Below are positions 22,640 to 32,848 of a stretch of DNA of 36,605 nucleotides, piece by piece (positions within the stretch are counted from its first letter, which is position 1; the number at the start of each line of letters is the position of its first letter). The notes under the pieces are model-generated. The model was not told the DNA's origin. It worked only from the letters and a program-made list of their open reading frames with translations, and made no database searches. This DNA is from Pelargonium cotyledonis (taxonomy: Eukaryota; Streptophyta; Magnoliopsida; Geraniales; Geraniaceae). The position numbers and the translations under genes are program-made. Location: the NCBI GenBank assembly GCA_036897625.1, contig JAYMTA010000159.1:1-36605 (forward strand). Direction: 5' to 3'.

Positions 22640-23302
22640 TTTCTTTCATTTCCATTGTGAAAAAAAAAAAAAACTGAATTAACTAATTTTTATTGAAATC
22701 AAAAGTTAACGGAAGATGACCTAATATAGCATGTGGGATTTTTTTTTGGAGTATTTAATATAGAGAATAGTTCTATTTTTGGATTATATTTTTTTAGACA
22801 AACTATGGTCAAGTGCGTGATTTTGAACTATAAGCAAATCTTTTGTCTTTAGAAAACGGTTATTTCTTAGCGGAAAGTAACGAATTTTAATTGTGTCTTA
22901 TTCTCGAATAATGTTTAATTTGAATGTTGTAAGATGACTTAAAATTGTCAACCGTAAACTTACATACTCGTTCAAGGAATCACATGATTCAGACCGAAAA
23001 AAAAAACTATTTTTTACTTTTTTTTCAAAAAACTGTAGAAATTCACCATCACGTGGGAAATAACATTTTGACCGAAAAGCTTATTTTATTTCATTCCATC
23101 GCGATACTTGCACAAGAGTTTCTAAGTTCCACACTTCCAAATAAGGGATACAAACGAAGTTAATTTATGTGTGTGGCCAGGAGTGGCACACCCATCTAGC
23201 AAGCAACAAACCAAGCACCAACCCATCTCTTTGATCACTGATCAACAAACATGACTTCACTTCACTTCCCTTGTCTAACCTCACTGCACTATTATTGCTC
23301 TA
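22640..23302. other. Intergenic region between U5 and TIC55 genes (divergent)
   Basis: About 660 bases, AT-rich with several A and T runs (A13 at about 22661). The right part is the TIC55 promoter and leader. No TATA box or gene is clear; the short frames seen here lack family signal. Confidence 0.45.
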
Positions 23303-25618
23303 ATGGCTCTTCTTCACTCCCTTCTTCTTCCTCCTCCTTACCCTTCCTCTCTCCTCACCACCACCACCACCACCTCCACCACCTCCTCACCTAAACTGCT
23401 ACCACTTCCCTTCCTTCCCCTCTCACACCCACAGCTTCTCATCAGACCAATCCTCACTCACCGTACCGCCAAATGTAGTGCTGTCTCCGGCGCAGCTGCT
23501 CCTCTGCTCGGAGAAGAAGATCAGGCCGTCCTGCTCGGCCCCGGAAGCGAAGAAGATCGGAGAGGCGAGAGGACCGTCGCCGACTACGATTGGACTCAGG
23601 AATGGTACCCGCTGTACCTCACCAAGGATGTGCCAGACGATTCGCCTCTGGGCCTTACCGTCTACGATCGCCAAATCGTGCTCTACAAAGACGGCGCCGG
23701 CGTGCTCCGCTGCTATGAAGATCGATGCCCCCACAGGTATAATTGATTCCTGGTTTATTTTTGCTGAACAAGCTTGATACATGAATGACATGCCAAATCC
23801 AGATTTTTGTTTATTTTCTAGTAATCGGCTCTGATTTGGTAGTTTCTGTAGCTTAAAGCTACACAATAGTAATTAATTACTTCTGATTGGTCCCTATTGT
23901 TGGTTATTGTATATGATAATTTCTCAATTCAGTACTGTTACAAGCAACCATAGATTGGAATGAGCTCATCTTTATATGCTTTTGTAGCATTTTTGGAGGC
24001 TTTACTATGTTATGCACTTTAGTGAAGACTAGTTTTTATCCCTACAACTTTGCTTTGCATGCATGCATATACAATACCTTTCAATTTCTATTATATGAAA
24101 AAAGAATTTCAGCCAAATTTTTTGTGGCCGAGACTCCGACGTGCCAATGAGGTGATGCCGGCTCATGAATTAACACTCGTACCCGACTTCCCAATGGCCC
24201 GAATCCTTTGTGTGTGTGTGTTTATTGGTTGAGACTCCTTGCTCTCTTCTGTTATATGATCAGTAAAATATTAACCTTGGCTCCACTTATAGGTTAGCAA
24301 AACTATCTGAGGGTCAGTTGATTGATGGAAGACTTGAATGTCTGTACCATGGTTGGCAATTTGAAGGTGAGGGCAAATGTGTCAAGATTCCTCAGGTTTG
24401 TATTTGTTTTAGCTTATAGCCTCAAACCCGCTTATGTTGTGTGATATGCTCTGCCTTTTATATGGATATCGAAATGGATGTTGATAAATTTCTTAAATGC
24501 AGCTTCCCTCGGATGCCAAAATTCCACGATCAGCTTGTCTTAGGACATATGAGGTTAAGGATTCGCAAGGGGTTGTTTGGGTATGGATGTCTCAGAAGAC
24601 ACCACCAAACCATAGTAAACTACCTTGGTTTGAGAACTTTGACCGGCCTGGGTTTCAAGACACCTCAACAATCCACGAGCTTCCATATGATCACTCAATT
24701 CTTCTTGAGAACCTCATGGATCCAGCCCATATCCCAATCTCACACGATAGGACAGATTGGACGGCAAAAAGGGAAGATGCCCAACCGCTGGGTTTTGAGG
24801 TGACTGAACGTACTGATAGGGGATTTGCAGGGTGGTGGGGTAAGGGGAAGGATAAACCATTGCCAAACTTCTTACGGTTTGAAGCACCATGTGTTCTTCA
24901 AAATAACCGAGAGCTTCTCATGGACGGGGAAAAACACTACTTCTCAGGTCTCTTCCTTTGCAGGCCAACTGGACAAGGGAAGTCCATGCTTATTGTGAGG
25001 TTTGGAGGAACAAAAAGATCCCCTTTGGCAAAATTGTTCCCCAAGTGGTACTTCCATCAGAATGCGTGTAAGGTTTTCGAGCAAGACATGGGATTCCTTT
25101 CATCCCAAAACGAGGTTTTGTTGAAGAAAAAAGTCCCAACAAAAGAGCTTTACCTGAACCTACGGTCCTCAGATACATGGGTAGCTGAATACAGGAAGTG
25201 GATGGATAAAGTTGGGCACGGGATGCCCTACTATTTTGGGCACAGCACTATTTCTCTGCCCGAACAGCCTGCTGTGGTGGAACATGCGCCAGCCGGACTA
25301 GTTGCTGGAGTCTCGGCCTCTCTGCCTGCCAAAGGAGGCATTGGAACGATGCATGCACCAAACCTCGCCAATAGGTACTTTCGGCATATAATTCATTGCA
25401 AGGGATGCAGAGATGTTGTCAAGGCTTTTGAAGCTTGGAAGAAAGCACTTACTGTTGCAGCTCTTGCATTGACGGCGATGGCAATTCTAGTGTCCGGAAG
25501 GCAGTGGAAGGCTCTTCTTTTAGTATCAGTTACGTTGTGTTTGGGTGGAGCTTATGGATGCTCAGCTGCTATAGCACTGAACACAACAAACTTCATTAGG
25601 ACACACAGGAGAATGTGA
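23303..25618 (+). CDS. TIC55: TIC55-type Rieske oxygenase of the plastid inner envelope
   Basis: Exons 23303-23736, 24293-24395 and 24503-25618 give 550 residues. Residues 1-55 form a Leu/Pro/Ser/Thr-rich, acid-free plastid transit peptide with a Thr run made by CAC/ACC repeats. The Rieske 2Fe-2S site is Cys142-Pro-His144 and Cys161-x-x-His164 (ECLYHGWQF). The mononuclear iron site is Asn249-x-x-Asp252-x-x-His255 and His260 ([14 protein letters not shown]). A redox CxxC (HCKGCRD, Cys478/Cys481) precedes two membrane helices (about 497-512 and 515-537). Family members are TIC55, PAO and PTC52. The stretch after the transit peptide ([20 protein letters not shown]) and the neighbour genes favour TIC55 (At2g24820). 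TIC55 hydroxylates chlorophyll breakdown products (phyllobilins) and was first found at the import translocon. The intron 1 donor splits the Arg codon after the first Rieske His. Confidence 0.93.
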
Positions 25619-26077
25619 GCATATAGACGAATCGGCAACAATTGATAAACTATGTTTCTTTGATATCTCTCTCTGTTTGTTTCTTAGGACAAGAACTGTA
25701 TAGAATGGCACTGGTGTTTATGGTGGATGATCCACTTTAGAATATGTTGTGAATTGTTTGTGTGAAGATGCTTTACATACACTTCCAATTGGAATTTTAG
25801 CAGTTAAATTTTGTCTAATGTGAAAATTGTTGAACAAGCCGATCCCACAGGTACATCACAAGCAATAATCTAATCGTAGACCTTAAACTTTACATCAAAT
25901 TGTGAATAGCTAGGGTTAAGTAATTTAAAAAAAAAAAAAAAAAACCATCTCGTGAGCACATCGAATGTGGGGAATAAGCCCCTCTGTTCAAGTACAATGA
26001 TCTAATCACCAAAAGTAATCTACGAACAATACATCAATAAATACACCTAGTAATAGCACGTATCTTTGTTTCAAATT
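25619..26077. other. Convergent intergenic region TIC55 / C3H22
   Basis: About 460 bases holding the 3' UTRs of both convergent genes and an A18 run near 25927-25944. Nothing else is recognised. Confidence 0.5.
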
Positions 26078-29000
26078 TTAGAACTTAAGCCATCTTTTCT
26101 CCTTTTCTCTGCTGGTTACTGCATTTGATGCAGATGCATGAGCTGCCATGACCTCTGCCAACGTTGTGCGGGTTTCGTTTAGCTTCCTCATAGCAGCCTC
26201 ATAAACAGCCTTCTCCTTTCGGTTTCTATTTACCATTTCTTCAAGCTTTTCAACTCGCATCTTCAAGTCCTTCACCTCGTCATCATAGGCAACCAGGGAG
26301 CGCCTATCAACTTTCTTTTCCCCTTCTGCTCCCTTGTTTTGATGCTTCTTCATAGAACCACCGTTCATAGCTTCACAACTTGCAAGTTGCTTATTGATGA
26401 GACTAAAAACATCTGGCCTGGATTCCTCTGCAGCTTTTGCTGCCCGGGCTGCGGCTGCAAATTTTTTATCGCGTTTTCTCTTACCACCCCTGCTCCGCTT
26501 CTTTCCTTGTTTTACTTCTGTTTCTTCACCTTCGCGAGACTCAAGAGCATGATCAAGAGATTGCTTTGAAGGAAGAACTTTCACAGATATGGGAGCCAAC
26601 ATTCCCTGCCCAGATGCACCTAAACCCATCCCTTCATGATAACCCATATTTGCCATCATCTTGGAGGCAATGCCTCGGGTGTGATTCTCCCATTTCGCAA
26701 ATATGGCCGTATCAGTTTGGATGCCCTTCTGTTGGGAGGTGCCAAGAAACCCTAAACCTTCTGGACTCTCTTCCTCATAGTCACTAGAATCAGACTGTTC
26801 TGAGTCTGAATCACTTTCTTCATCGCCGCTTATTTGAGCATACTCGGACAATGTTATAGCTTCCACACCGAGTCTTGAAGAGCTTCCATCATCTCGGAAA
26901 ACAACCTGCCCCACCCTAAGTTCATCATCCCATGATTCAAGCTCAGCTTCCCTCCAAAGGCCATCTCTACTACCTGTGGTTGCCCAAATACTAGACCCAA
27001 CCAGTGACTGCTCCCATAATGTCGGTGTATACTTCCTCAAAGAAGATAAAGGAACATCAACTCCTATAAAAACGAACGTACATCAGCTCTTAGATACTGG
27101 AAGCAACTGTACAAGCGATAACTAACTTAGTAAATAACAATGTTATTCATCGTGAATGTAGCATGTAGAGAAAAGGGCAAACCAACACGACGTTGCTCTG
27201 TGTATTACAATAGACAAACTAGTAATTCCAAAGCAAAGCAAAAAGAATTGACACAATGCTCCATTTGTCATACATGAAGTTGCATATGGAGAAGCAGCTT
27301 GGTTAAACAGTTCAGTTCTTACCATAAAGCAGAAAAGAAGTGTCAAACCTCAAGTATACAGCTATAGTGAAATGTTAAGTACACAAAATTTTGCTTAAGT
27401 TGGGAAAAAAATATTGATATCAAATGAAGTTCTTTTGCATCCATATCAAAGTGAAATCAAGACCAAATGTGTATTAATTTACATTTGGAAATAAAATGAT
27501 TTTATCATTTTCAGCTAGTTCCTTTCAAGAAATAATCTGGCTAAAGTGAGAACATTGGTAATTTTTAGGATCCACTGTTCCTTACAATGGAAACGAGTTA
27601 AACATACCATGTGATAAACGGCAGTTAGTGCCAAATCGACACCGTTGCTGTAGAAAGAACTTGCACATCTGCACTTGGGTGGTCCAGCATTAGCAAATGA
27701 CATGACAAAGAGAACCACAATTTACTCTATATTAATAGAAGTTAGTATAATGGTGATGGTTACTGGTGCCTGGGAAGTATCAAGCAAATTGTTCCTTGTT
27801 TTTCAGCTAAAGAAATCCAATCAATAGTGGACTACTCTGTGGTTTGTATGTGGGTGTATATGTGTTTGTGTGTAGAATGTTATCAAGCCAAACTGTGGCA
27901 ATATAATTCTGAAACACACGTCAATGAAGGCAAATTTTGCTGAGGTACAATGCTGAACTGCAATATTCGTAGACTGGGAGGAAAGGAGTCAATAAAAAAG
28001 GTCTGGGAATACAACTATTCTCAGGTTTGGTCATTAGACTGGGCTAAATTGTAAACCACTAATCACATCAGGTAATCCATAGCTAGTAGGTTCGAACGTT
28101 TGAGAAAACAACTGATTCTCAAGACCCACTAATCTATCACAAAGGGTAAGACCATCAGATTCCAAGCAAGAACAATGCATACCAAAAAATCTGTAAAATA
28201 TGCCAAGCATGCAAACAATGAAGCTTTAGTATTACCATCTTTAAAGTAAATAAATAAATAAATGAATAAAAAGATAAACGTAACCATGAACTAACTAACT
28301 TGAGTGGCAATGTCAAAGACATCTCCTTCATAGATCCTACAAAACTGTTGCACTTTTTACTGGGACATTGGCAAAACAAAAACCCAACATTCAGTTTTTG
28401 GAAAATTAAAATATGGAAACTTTAAAGCTCTAGTAGTTTTTGCCTAATTTCTAACACAAATCCCATTCAATTCACGCCAATATAAATATAAGTGCTGCTT
28501 CTAATAGAAGATACATCTACTAGTTTTGTTAGGCCTTCGACTGTTTAATTGGATTCACACAAGTAAATGTGTTTTTATAAACCATTGTGCTTTTACACAA
28601 GGCAATAATACATATTAGGGTCTGATGAACTAATGTGACAGAATACGAGCAGAGGATCCCCAAGAATTTTGTTAGAGGATAAATGTAATCGACCCCAACT
28701 TTGTTTAGGAAATGGCTTGGTTGCTTTTGTAGTAAAAATTAATGTCAAGTCGATAACTGCTTCTATTAAATTTTCCCCAAATGTCAGTTTTTATTTTCAT
28801 TAAACATGGTCTATAAGAGCTTCTGAACAACCCAAAAATAAATTGATAAGCCAATCAAATATTGATGAATTTTTTTTAATGATGAAGAGAGAATGTGCAA
28901 CAGGGAAAACAGAATAGCACTCACCAACATATCCTCTGATGCAGGTGTGAGGAAAGAAATCTTTGCCACATCAGAAGCTTCATATCCAATAACTTGACCA

Positions 29001-29996
29001 TTATACCAACGTCCATCAATGTAGCGGAATCTACATTTTGCTCCCACAGAGTAAGCTTTATCTTCCAATGGTTCTGGTTCAACATCCGTAGGATCAAGAG
29101 GTTCTGCCTTGACCTCCTCAGAAGTATGGTTGAAACCATTTAGCACGGAATCAGCTTCTCGTAATAAACGTGCACGTTTTAGATGAAAAAGCCCTTCCTC
29201 CGCATCCTTGATTGCCAGAAGAAGCTCCTCATGAACCTGACACGCATTAAAAGGCAAATTATATCAAAACATAACAACTACAAATCCAAGCACCGGAAAT
29301 GATCAAACATCCAGAAGAATTTCCAAGGCAATAGGATCAACAAAACCTTTTCAATCCATAGTAAAATTCAATCGATTACTTGTCAAAAGTTCAACTTCAG
29401 GGTCTCTTTAAAGAAGACCCGGACAGTAAACTATTGATTCATACCCTCCAACTCCTGATGCTACACAATTTCTGAAATTAAAGTTAGCAACTTAACTACC
29501 AGGACAAGAATCAGAACAAAGCTAGAAATGCACGATAGGAAACGACTGAAAACAGCTTCTATGATGCTTTGACTGAACCATTCTCCTACTTGGAGTCCTG
29601 AATCAGTATTAACAACGCATACACACGTGATACATTTTCTGCATCTGAGGAAGAAAAACTCCATAAACTTCAGATCAGTTCGCGATACAAAGAATCTCAA
29701 CACATGTTTTCTGTTATTTTCCTTCCTACAAAACCTAAGCTTTTCGTTTCTGCATATTTTCAAAAATTAACCTAAACCCTATAAAATTAAGACACTTTTG
29801 TCTTCTTATTTCTTTCTGGGAAACCAAACAGAGGCATTGAAATGGGAGGAGAGAGGATAAGGAAAAGTACCGCGAAAAGCTCGGAATTGGAGGCGTCGGA
29901 GGCTAAGGCGTCTTCGATGGAAGCGAGAGAGTCTCTCTGCTCCTGCAACTGAAGCTGCAGCTGGTCCTCCAGAAGCTTCTCCTCTTCGTTCGCCAT
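26078..29996 (-). CDS. CCCH zinc-finger and G-patch protein (C3H22, ZGPAT-like)
   Basis: Minus-strand exons 29996-29871, 29236-28925, 27668-27608 and 27063-26078 give 494 residues, all in phase. Residues 1-65 are a Gln/Glu-rich coiled coil. Residues about 95-145 ([20 protein letters not shown], then VAKISFLTP) are a Tudor-like domain. The 61-base exon 3 codes a single CCCH finger, Cys148-x7-Cys156-x5-Cys162-x3-His166 ([20 protein letters not shown]). After a Ser/Asp/Glu-rich linker comes a G-patch (about 290-339; [20 protein letters not shown]). A Lys/Arg-rich basic patch and a C-terminal coiled coil follow. The Tudor-CCCH-G-patch order is that of animal ZGPAT and Arabidopsis C3H22 (At2g24830). 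It is probably a nuclear RNA- or splicing-linked protein whose G-patch recruits a DEAH helicase; that role is inferred. It shares a short promoter with the plus-strand gene at 30291. Confidence 0.92.
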
Positions 29997-30290
29997 TGCC
30001 GTTTCTCTGCAGCTCTGATGATGCATCGAGACTGAAGCAACAGGAACCGCGAGAGCAATAACAAGCAAAATTGAGATTGGGCCGGGTTGGGGCCTATAAT
30101 GCCCATTAATGGGCCAAATTATAATTTTGGCCCATTTTATTTGTGTCTTCTAATATCTAAATACAAACTTACTATCAAACGACATCGTATCGTTCAGCCG
30201 AATCAACGAACTGTAACTATAAATACTGCTCCAGAACAATTGACAAACAAAATGACACAGAGCTAAAACCCTAGGAGATAGAGGAAGAAG
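29997..30290. promoter_or_regulatory. Bidirectional promoter between C3H22 and the unknown gene
   Basis: Only 294 bases separate the two start codons. It contains TGGGCC at 30078-30083 and 30110-30115, GGGGCC near 30089, GGCCCA at 30129-30134, and a telo-box AAACCCTA at 30266-30273 in the plus-strand leader. Site II plus telo-box is the classic pairing in plant promoters active in dividing cells. Confidence 0.6.
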
Positions 30291-32392
30291 ATGGATCATG
30301 ATCAGGACCAGGCAGGCTGGACGCATTTGTTCTGGAATGCGAACGGCGACATAAGCAATGTTTGCCTCAAGCTCGAGAAGGAGCTTCAACGAATGTATCC
30401 GAACAGCGTAAGTCCAGCAAATCATTCAGAGCAAAAAATCGGATTTTAGGTTATTTTTTCTTTTGTTTCAAAATGTTACTGAAATAAGAACTGTTTGATG
30501 TCGAGAACAGGCGAAAACGATGGAGCTTTCTTCTAGATTAGAGAAAGTGCAGGACGAATTCATGTTGTTGTTGGATGAGTGCTACTATCTTGTGGTAATT
30601 CCTTTTCTCATTCTTATATTAAATTGATAGATTTGTAAATGGAATGTAAGTTGACCTGTGAATATGTTCATTTTAATCAATCTAATCTTGGATAGCTATG
30701 ACAAGTTGTAGAAAAAAAAATCCATAAGTTGTGTCTCCTTTCAAACATGAAGAAGTTTCATTGCATCCCATTGAATTTATCAAATAGGTAAATAGGAACT
30801 ATACTTTATCGAGTGATCAGAATTATTCGTTATTAGACAATGGCATGTTTACCATGGAGTATGCGAGTTAGATCTTAATCGCACACGTTTAGGTTAAGTT
30901 AACCCTTGGAAAATAAAATTTACCCATTCAGTTTGTTTGAATTTGAGTTAAGTGTATAAGCTTTAAACATCCATTTGTAAGCACTGCCACAATAAATGTT
31001 CTTATTGATATTACACTCAACTTGGGTAAATGGGGAACACCATTTATTAATAAACACTTATTTGGACAATTTCTATGTTTGTCACTTGCTAGAGTGACTT
31101 TGTATATGCTTGTTACGCTGATTTCTATGAAGAGCATTTGCTAAAATTTTGTAGTTACGGTTTACTTATCTTCATTAATTATTTGTAATGTGATCAAGCT
31201 TATAGTTGCTTTTAAGCTAAAGCTATATGTGTTCTGGTTTGGAATGAACACACGCCTTTATGCATCCATGTATGAGTACTATATGTGGTGATTTTATAGT
31301 TTATTACTTTGATACATTTAGATCTTTCTCCATTGAGAATTTGTAGTTTTTGTGAGCCTTCTGGCCCTTGTGTATTAATAGTCTATAGTTTGTGATACAA
31401 GTCTTTTGATAGTCTGTTGTATTAATTTTAAACTCATTTTTATTTGAGAGGAGAACGATAATATGATTATTAATTGATATGAAATTGTGTAATTTTATGC
31501 TTATTATTTAATGAAATTAATTGGTAACATCAGTTGTGAATGCTATTTTCAAGATGGAACCTTCCAGCCCTACCCATAATGAGAAGCCTATCAAAACTAT
31601 CACTAAGGGAAAACCAAAAGAAATTGAGAAAGAGCGTGTCTCTAATAAATGGAAGCCAAATGCTGTAAAGAAACGAGCACCGGGTCAATTTGAGGTGATA
31701 CGAGCACCTAATCAGTTTAGGGTGATACCGGCACCGGATCAATTTGAGGTGATACGAGCACCTAATCAGTTTAGGGCAGTACCAGCACCGGATCAATATG
31801 AGTTGATACGAGCACCTAATCAATTTAAGGTGGTACCAACACGGATCAATGTGAGATGGAAGTTGAAAGGTCTGGTGTCAGCTTGAAATTTCATGAAGAT
31901 GTAGCAAAGCATGAAGATGATGGTGGATTCCAAGATTATTGCGATGAATACAATCAAAGGGAGGGAAGTGATGATTTCCAAGATATTGATGCTACTATGG
32001 ATGACCCAATTGTGCCTCCTAAACCAGCAACAGCAAAGAGAAAGTCAAAAGATAATACAAATAGAAAGACGGGAAGGAAGAAACTTAGTACTGATGCATC
32101 TCTTAAGGAAGATATTCATTCACTCGTGCAGATTACGTCTGCCACAAGTGCTGCTATGCCATCCTGCCATTCACCATGTTCGGGACCAACCCTTGAAAAG
32201 TGTTTTCGGATTCTACAAAGTCTTCCCGGTGTTGTTCCCCAGAGTAATATTTGGAACTATGCTTGCAACTTTTTATCCAAAAGGGAAGTGCGGTCAATGT
32301 TTCTTTTGCAGCCAGACGACGAAGCTCGTTTGTCTTGGTTGGAGTTCAACTATGAACATGCTTTGAAGGAAAAAACATATGTAATTTTTTGA
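30291..32392 (+). CDS. Unrecognised plant protein with 9-residue repeats; frame broken by an apparent 1-base deletion
   Basis: Exons 30291-30407 (39 codons) and 30511-30594 (28 codons) join cleanly, giving MDHDQDQAGWTHLFWNANGD at the start and a Leu/Glu-rich helix (RLEKVQDEFMLLLDE). Exon 3 most likely starts at 31554 (TTTTCAAG|ATG); the stronger-looking CAG at 31533 would bring an immediate stop. After a basic stretch come seven nonapeptide repeats (31677-31864). In the seventh, one C is missing, so the frame ends at 31886 (177 residues). The other frame continues openly from there to 32392. It holds an acidic region, a basic NLS-like patch (RKTGRKKLS) and a C-terminal helical part (EKCFRILQSLPG, NYACNFLSKREVRSMFLLQ). 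The last part faintly recalls the C-termini of plant MYB/SANT-like (L10-interacting) proteins, too weak to name. A real mutation or an assembly error would both fit. The unbroken length would be about 346 residues. Confidence 0.6.
31677..31864 (+). repeat. 27-base coding tandem repeat, seven copies in a 54-base alternating pattern
   Basis: Copies start at 31677, 31704, 31731, 31758, 31785, 31812 and 31839 (the last is 26 bases). They code APGQFEVIR, APNQFRVIP, APDQFEVIR, APNQFRAVP, APDQYELIR, APNQFKVVP and then a shifted copy. Odd copies end in Arg and even copies in Pro, so the real unit of growth is a 54-base pair. Copy 7 reads ACACGG where copies 3 and 5 read GCACCGG, showing the lost base near 31842. 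Confidence 0.9.
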
Positions 32393-32848
32393 ATTCTGTG
32401 TGACTAACATATTGAAACAATTTTCTGTTTTATAATTTGTCTTTGTTTATGTTATATTTGGTAATGATAACTATGAACATGTCTGCATTTCAAGAAGTCA
32501 CTGACTTTGGTTTTTGTATGCAATGATCTTTTTGTTTAAACGTGATCTTGAAGTTGTATGTTATGTTAATTTTGTGAACAATAAAGATAAATTAGTAAGG
32601 TTTCTTATGATCTATGTTGTGTTAATAATTAGTTTAGAGCTAAATATTGTCACTTGAAATCTGAGATGACATCGAGTGGAAAACCAATGATGATACACAT
32701 TGTACAAGTAAGCAGAGCACAGCTAGATGCATCTAAAAAAATTGTTTTGTGAGGATAAATACAGTAAATGAGAGAACAAAAAAATCAGTTCATGAATGTT
32801 AAATTTATGTTTCAATGGTTGTATCTCCTAAACTCGAAAGCAGCATTA
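32393..32848. other. Convergent intergenic region
   Basis: About 455 AT-rich bases with the 3' UTRs of the repeat-protein gene and the DnaJ-type gene. No other feature is seen. Confidence 0.5.

Noticed and set aside
23423..23866. 147-codon minus-strand frame over TIC55 exon 1
   Set aside because: It is a shadow of the GC-rich coding exon; the plus strand has the Rieske motif.
31530..31823. Minus-strand open frame with a Cys/Tyr/Leu-rich repeated peptide
   Set aside because: It is the antisense shadow of the 27-base coding repeat; the plus strand has exons in phase.
31830..31855. A 26-base intron (AAG|GT..GAG|ATG) that would rejoin the two frames of the unknown gene
   Set aside because: The phase fits, but plant introns are practically never this short; a one-base deletion in a repeat copy explains it better.
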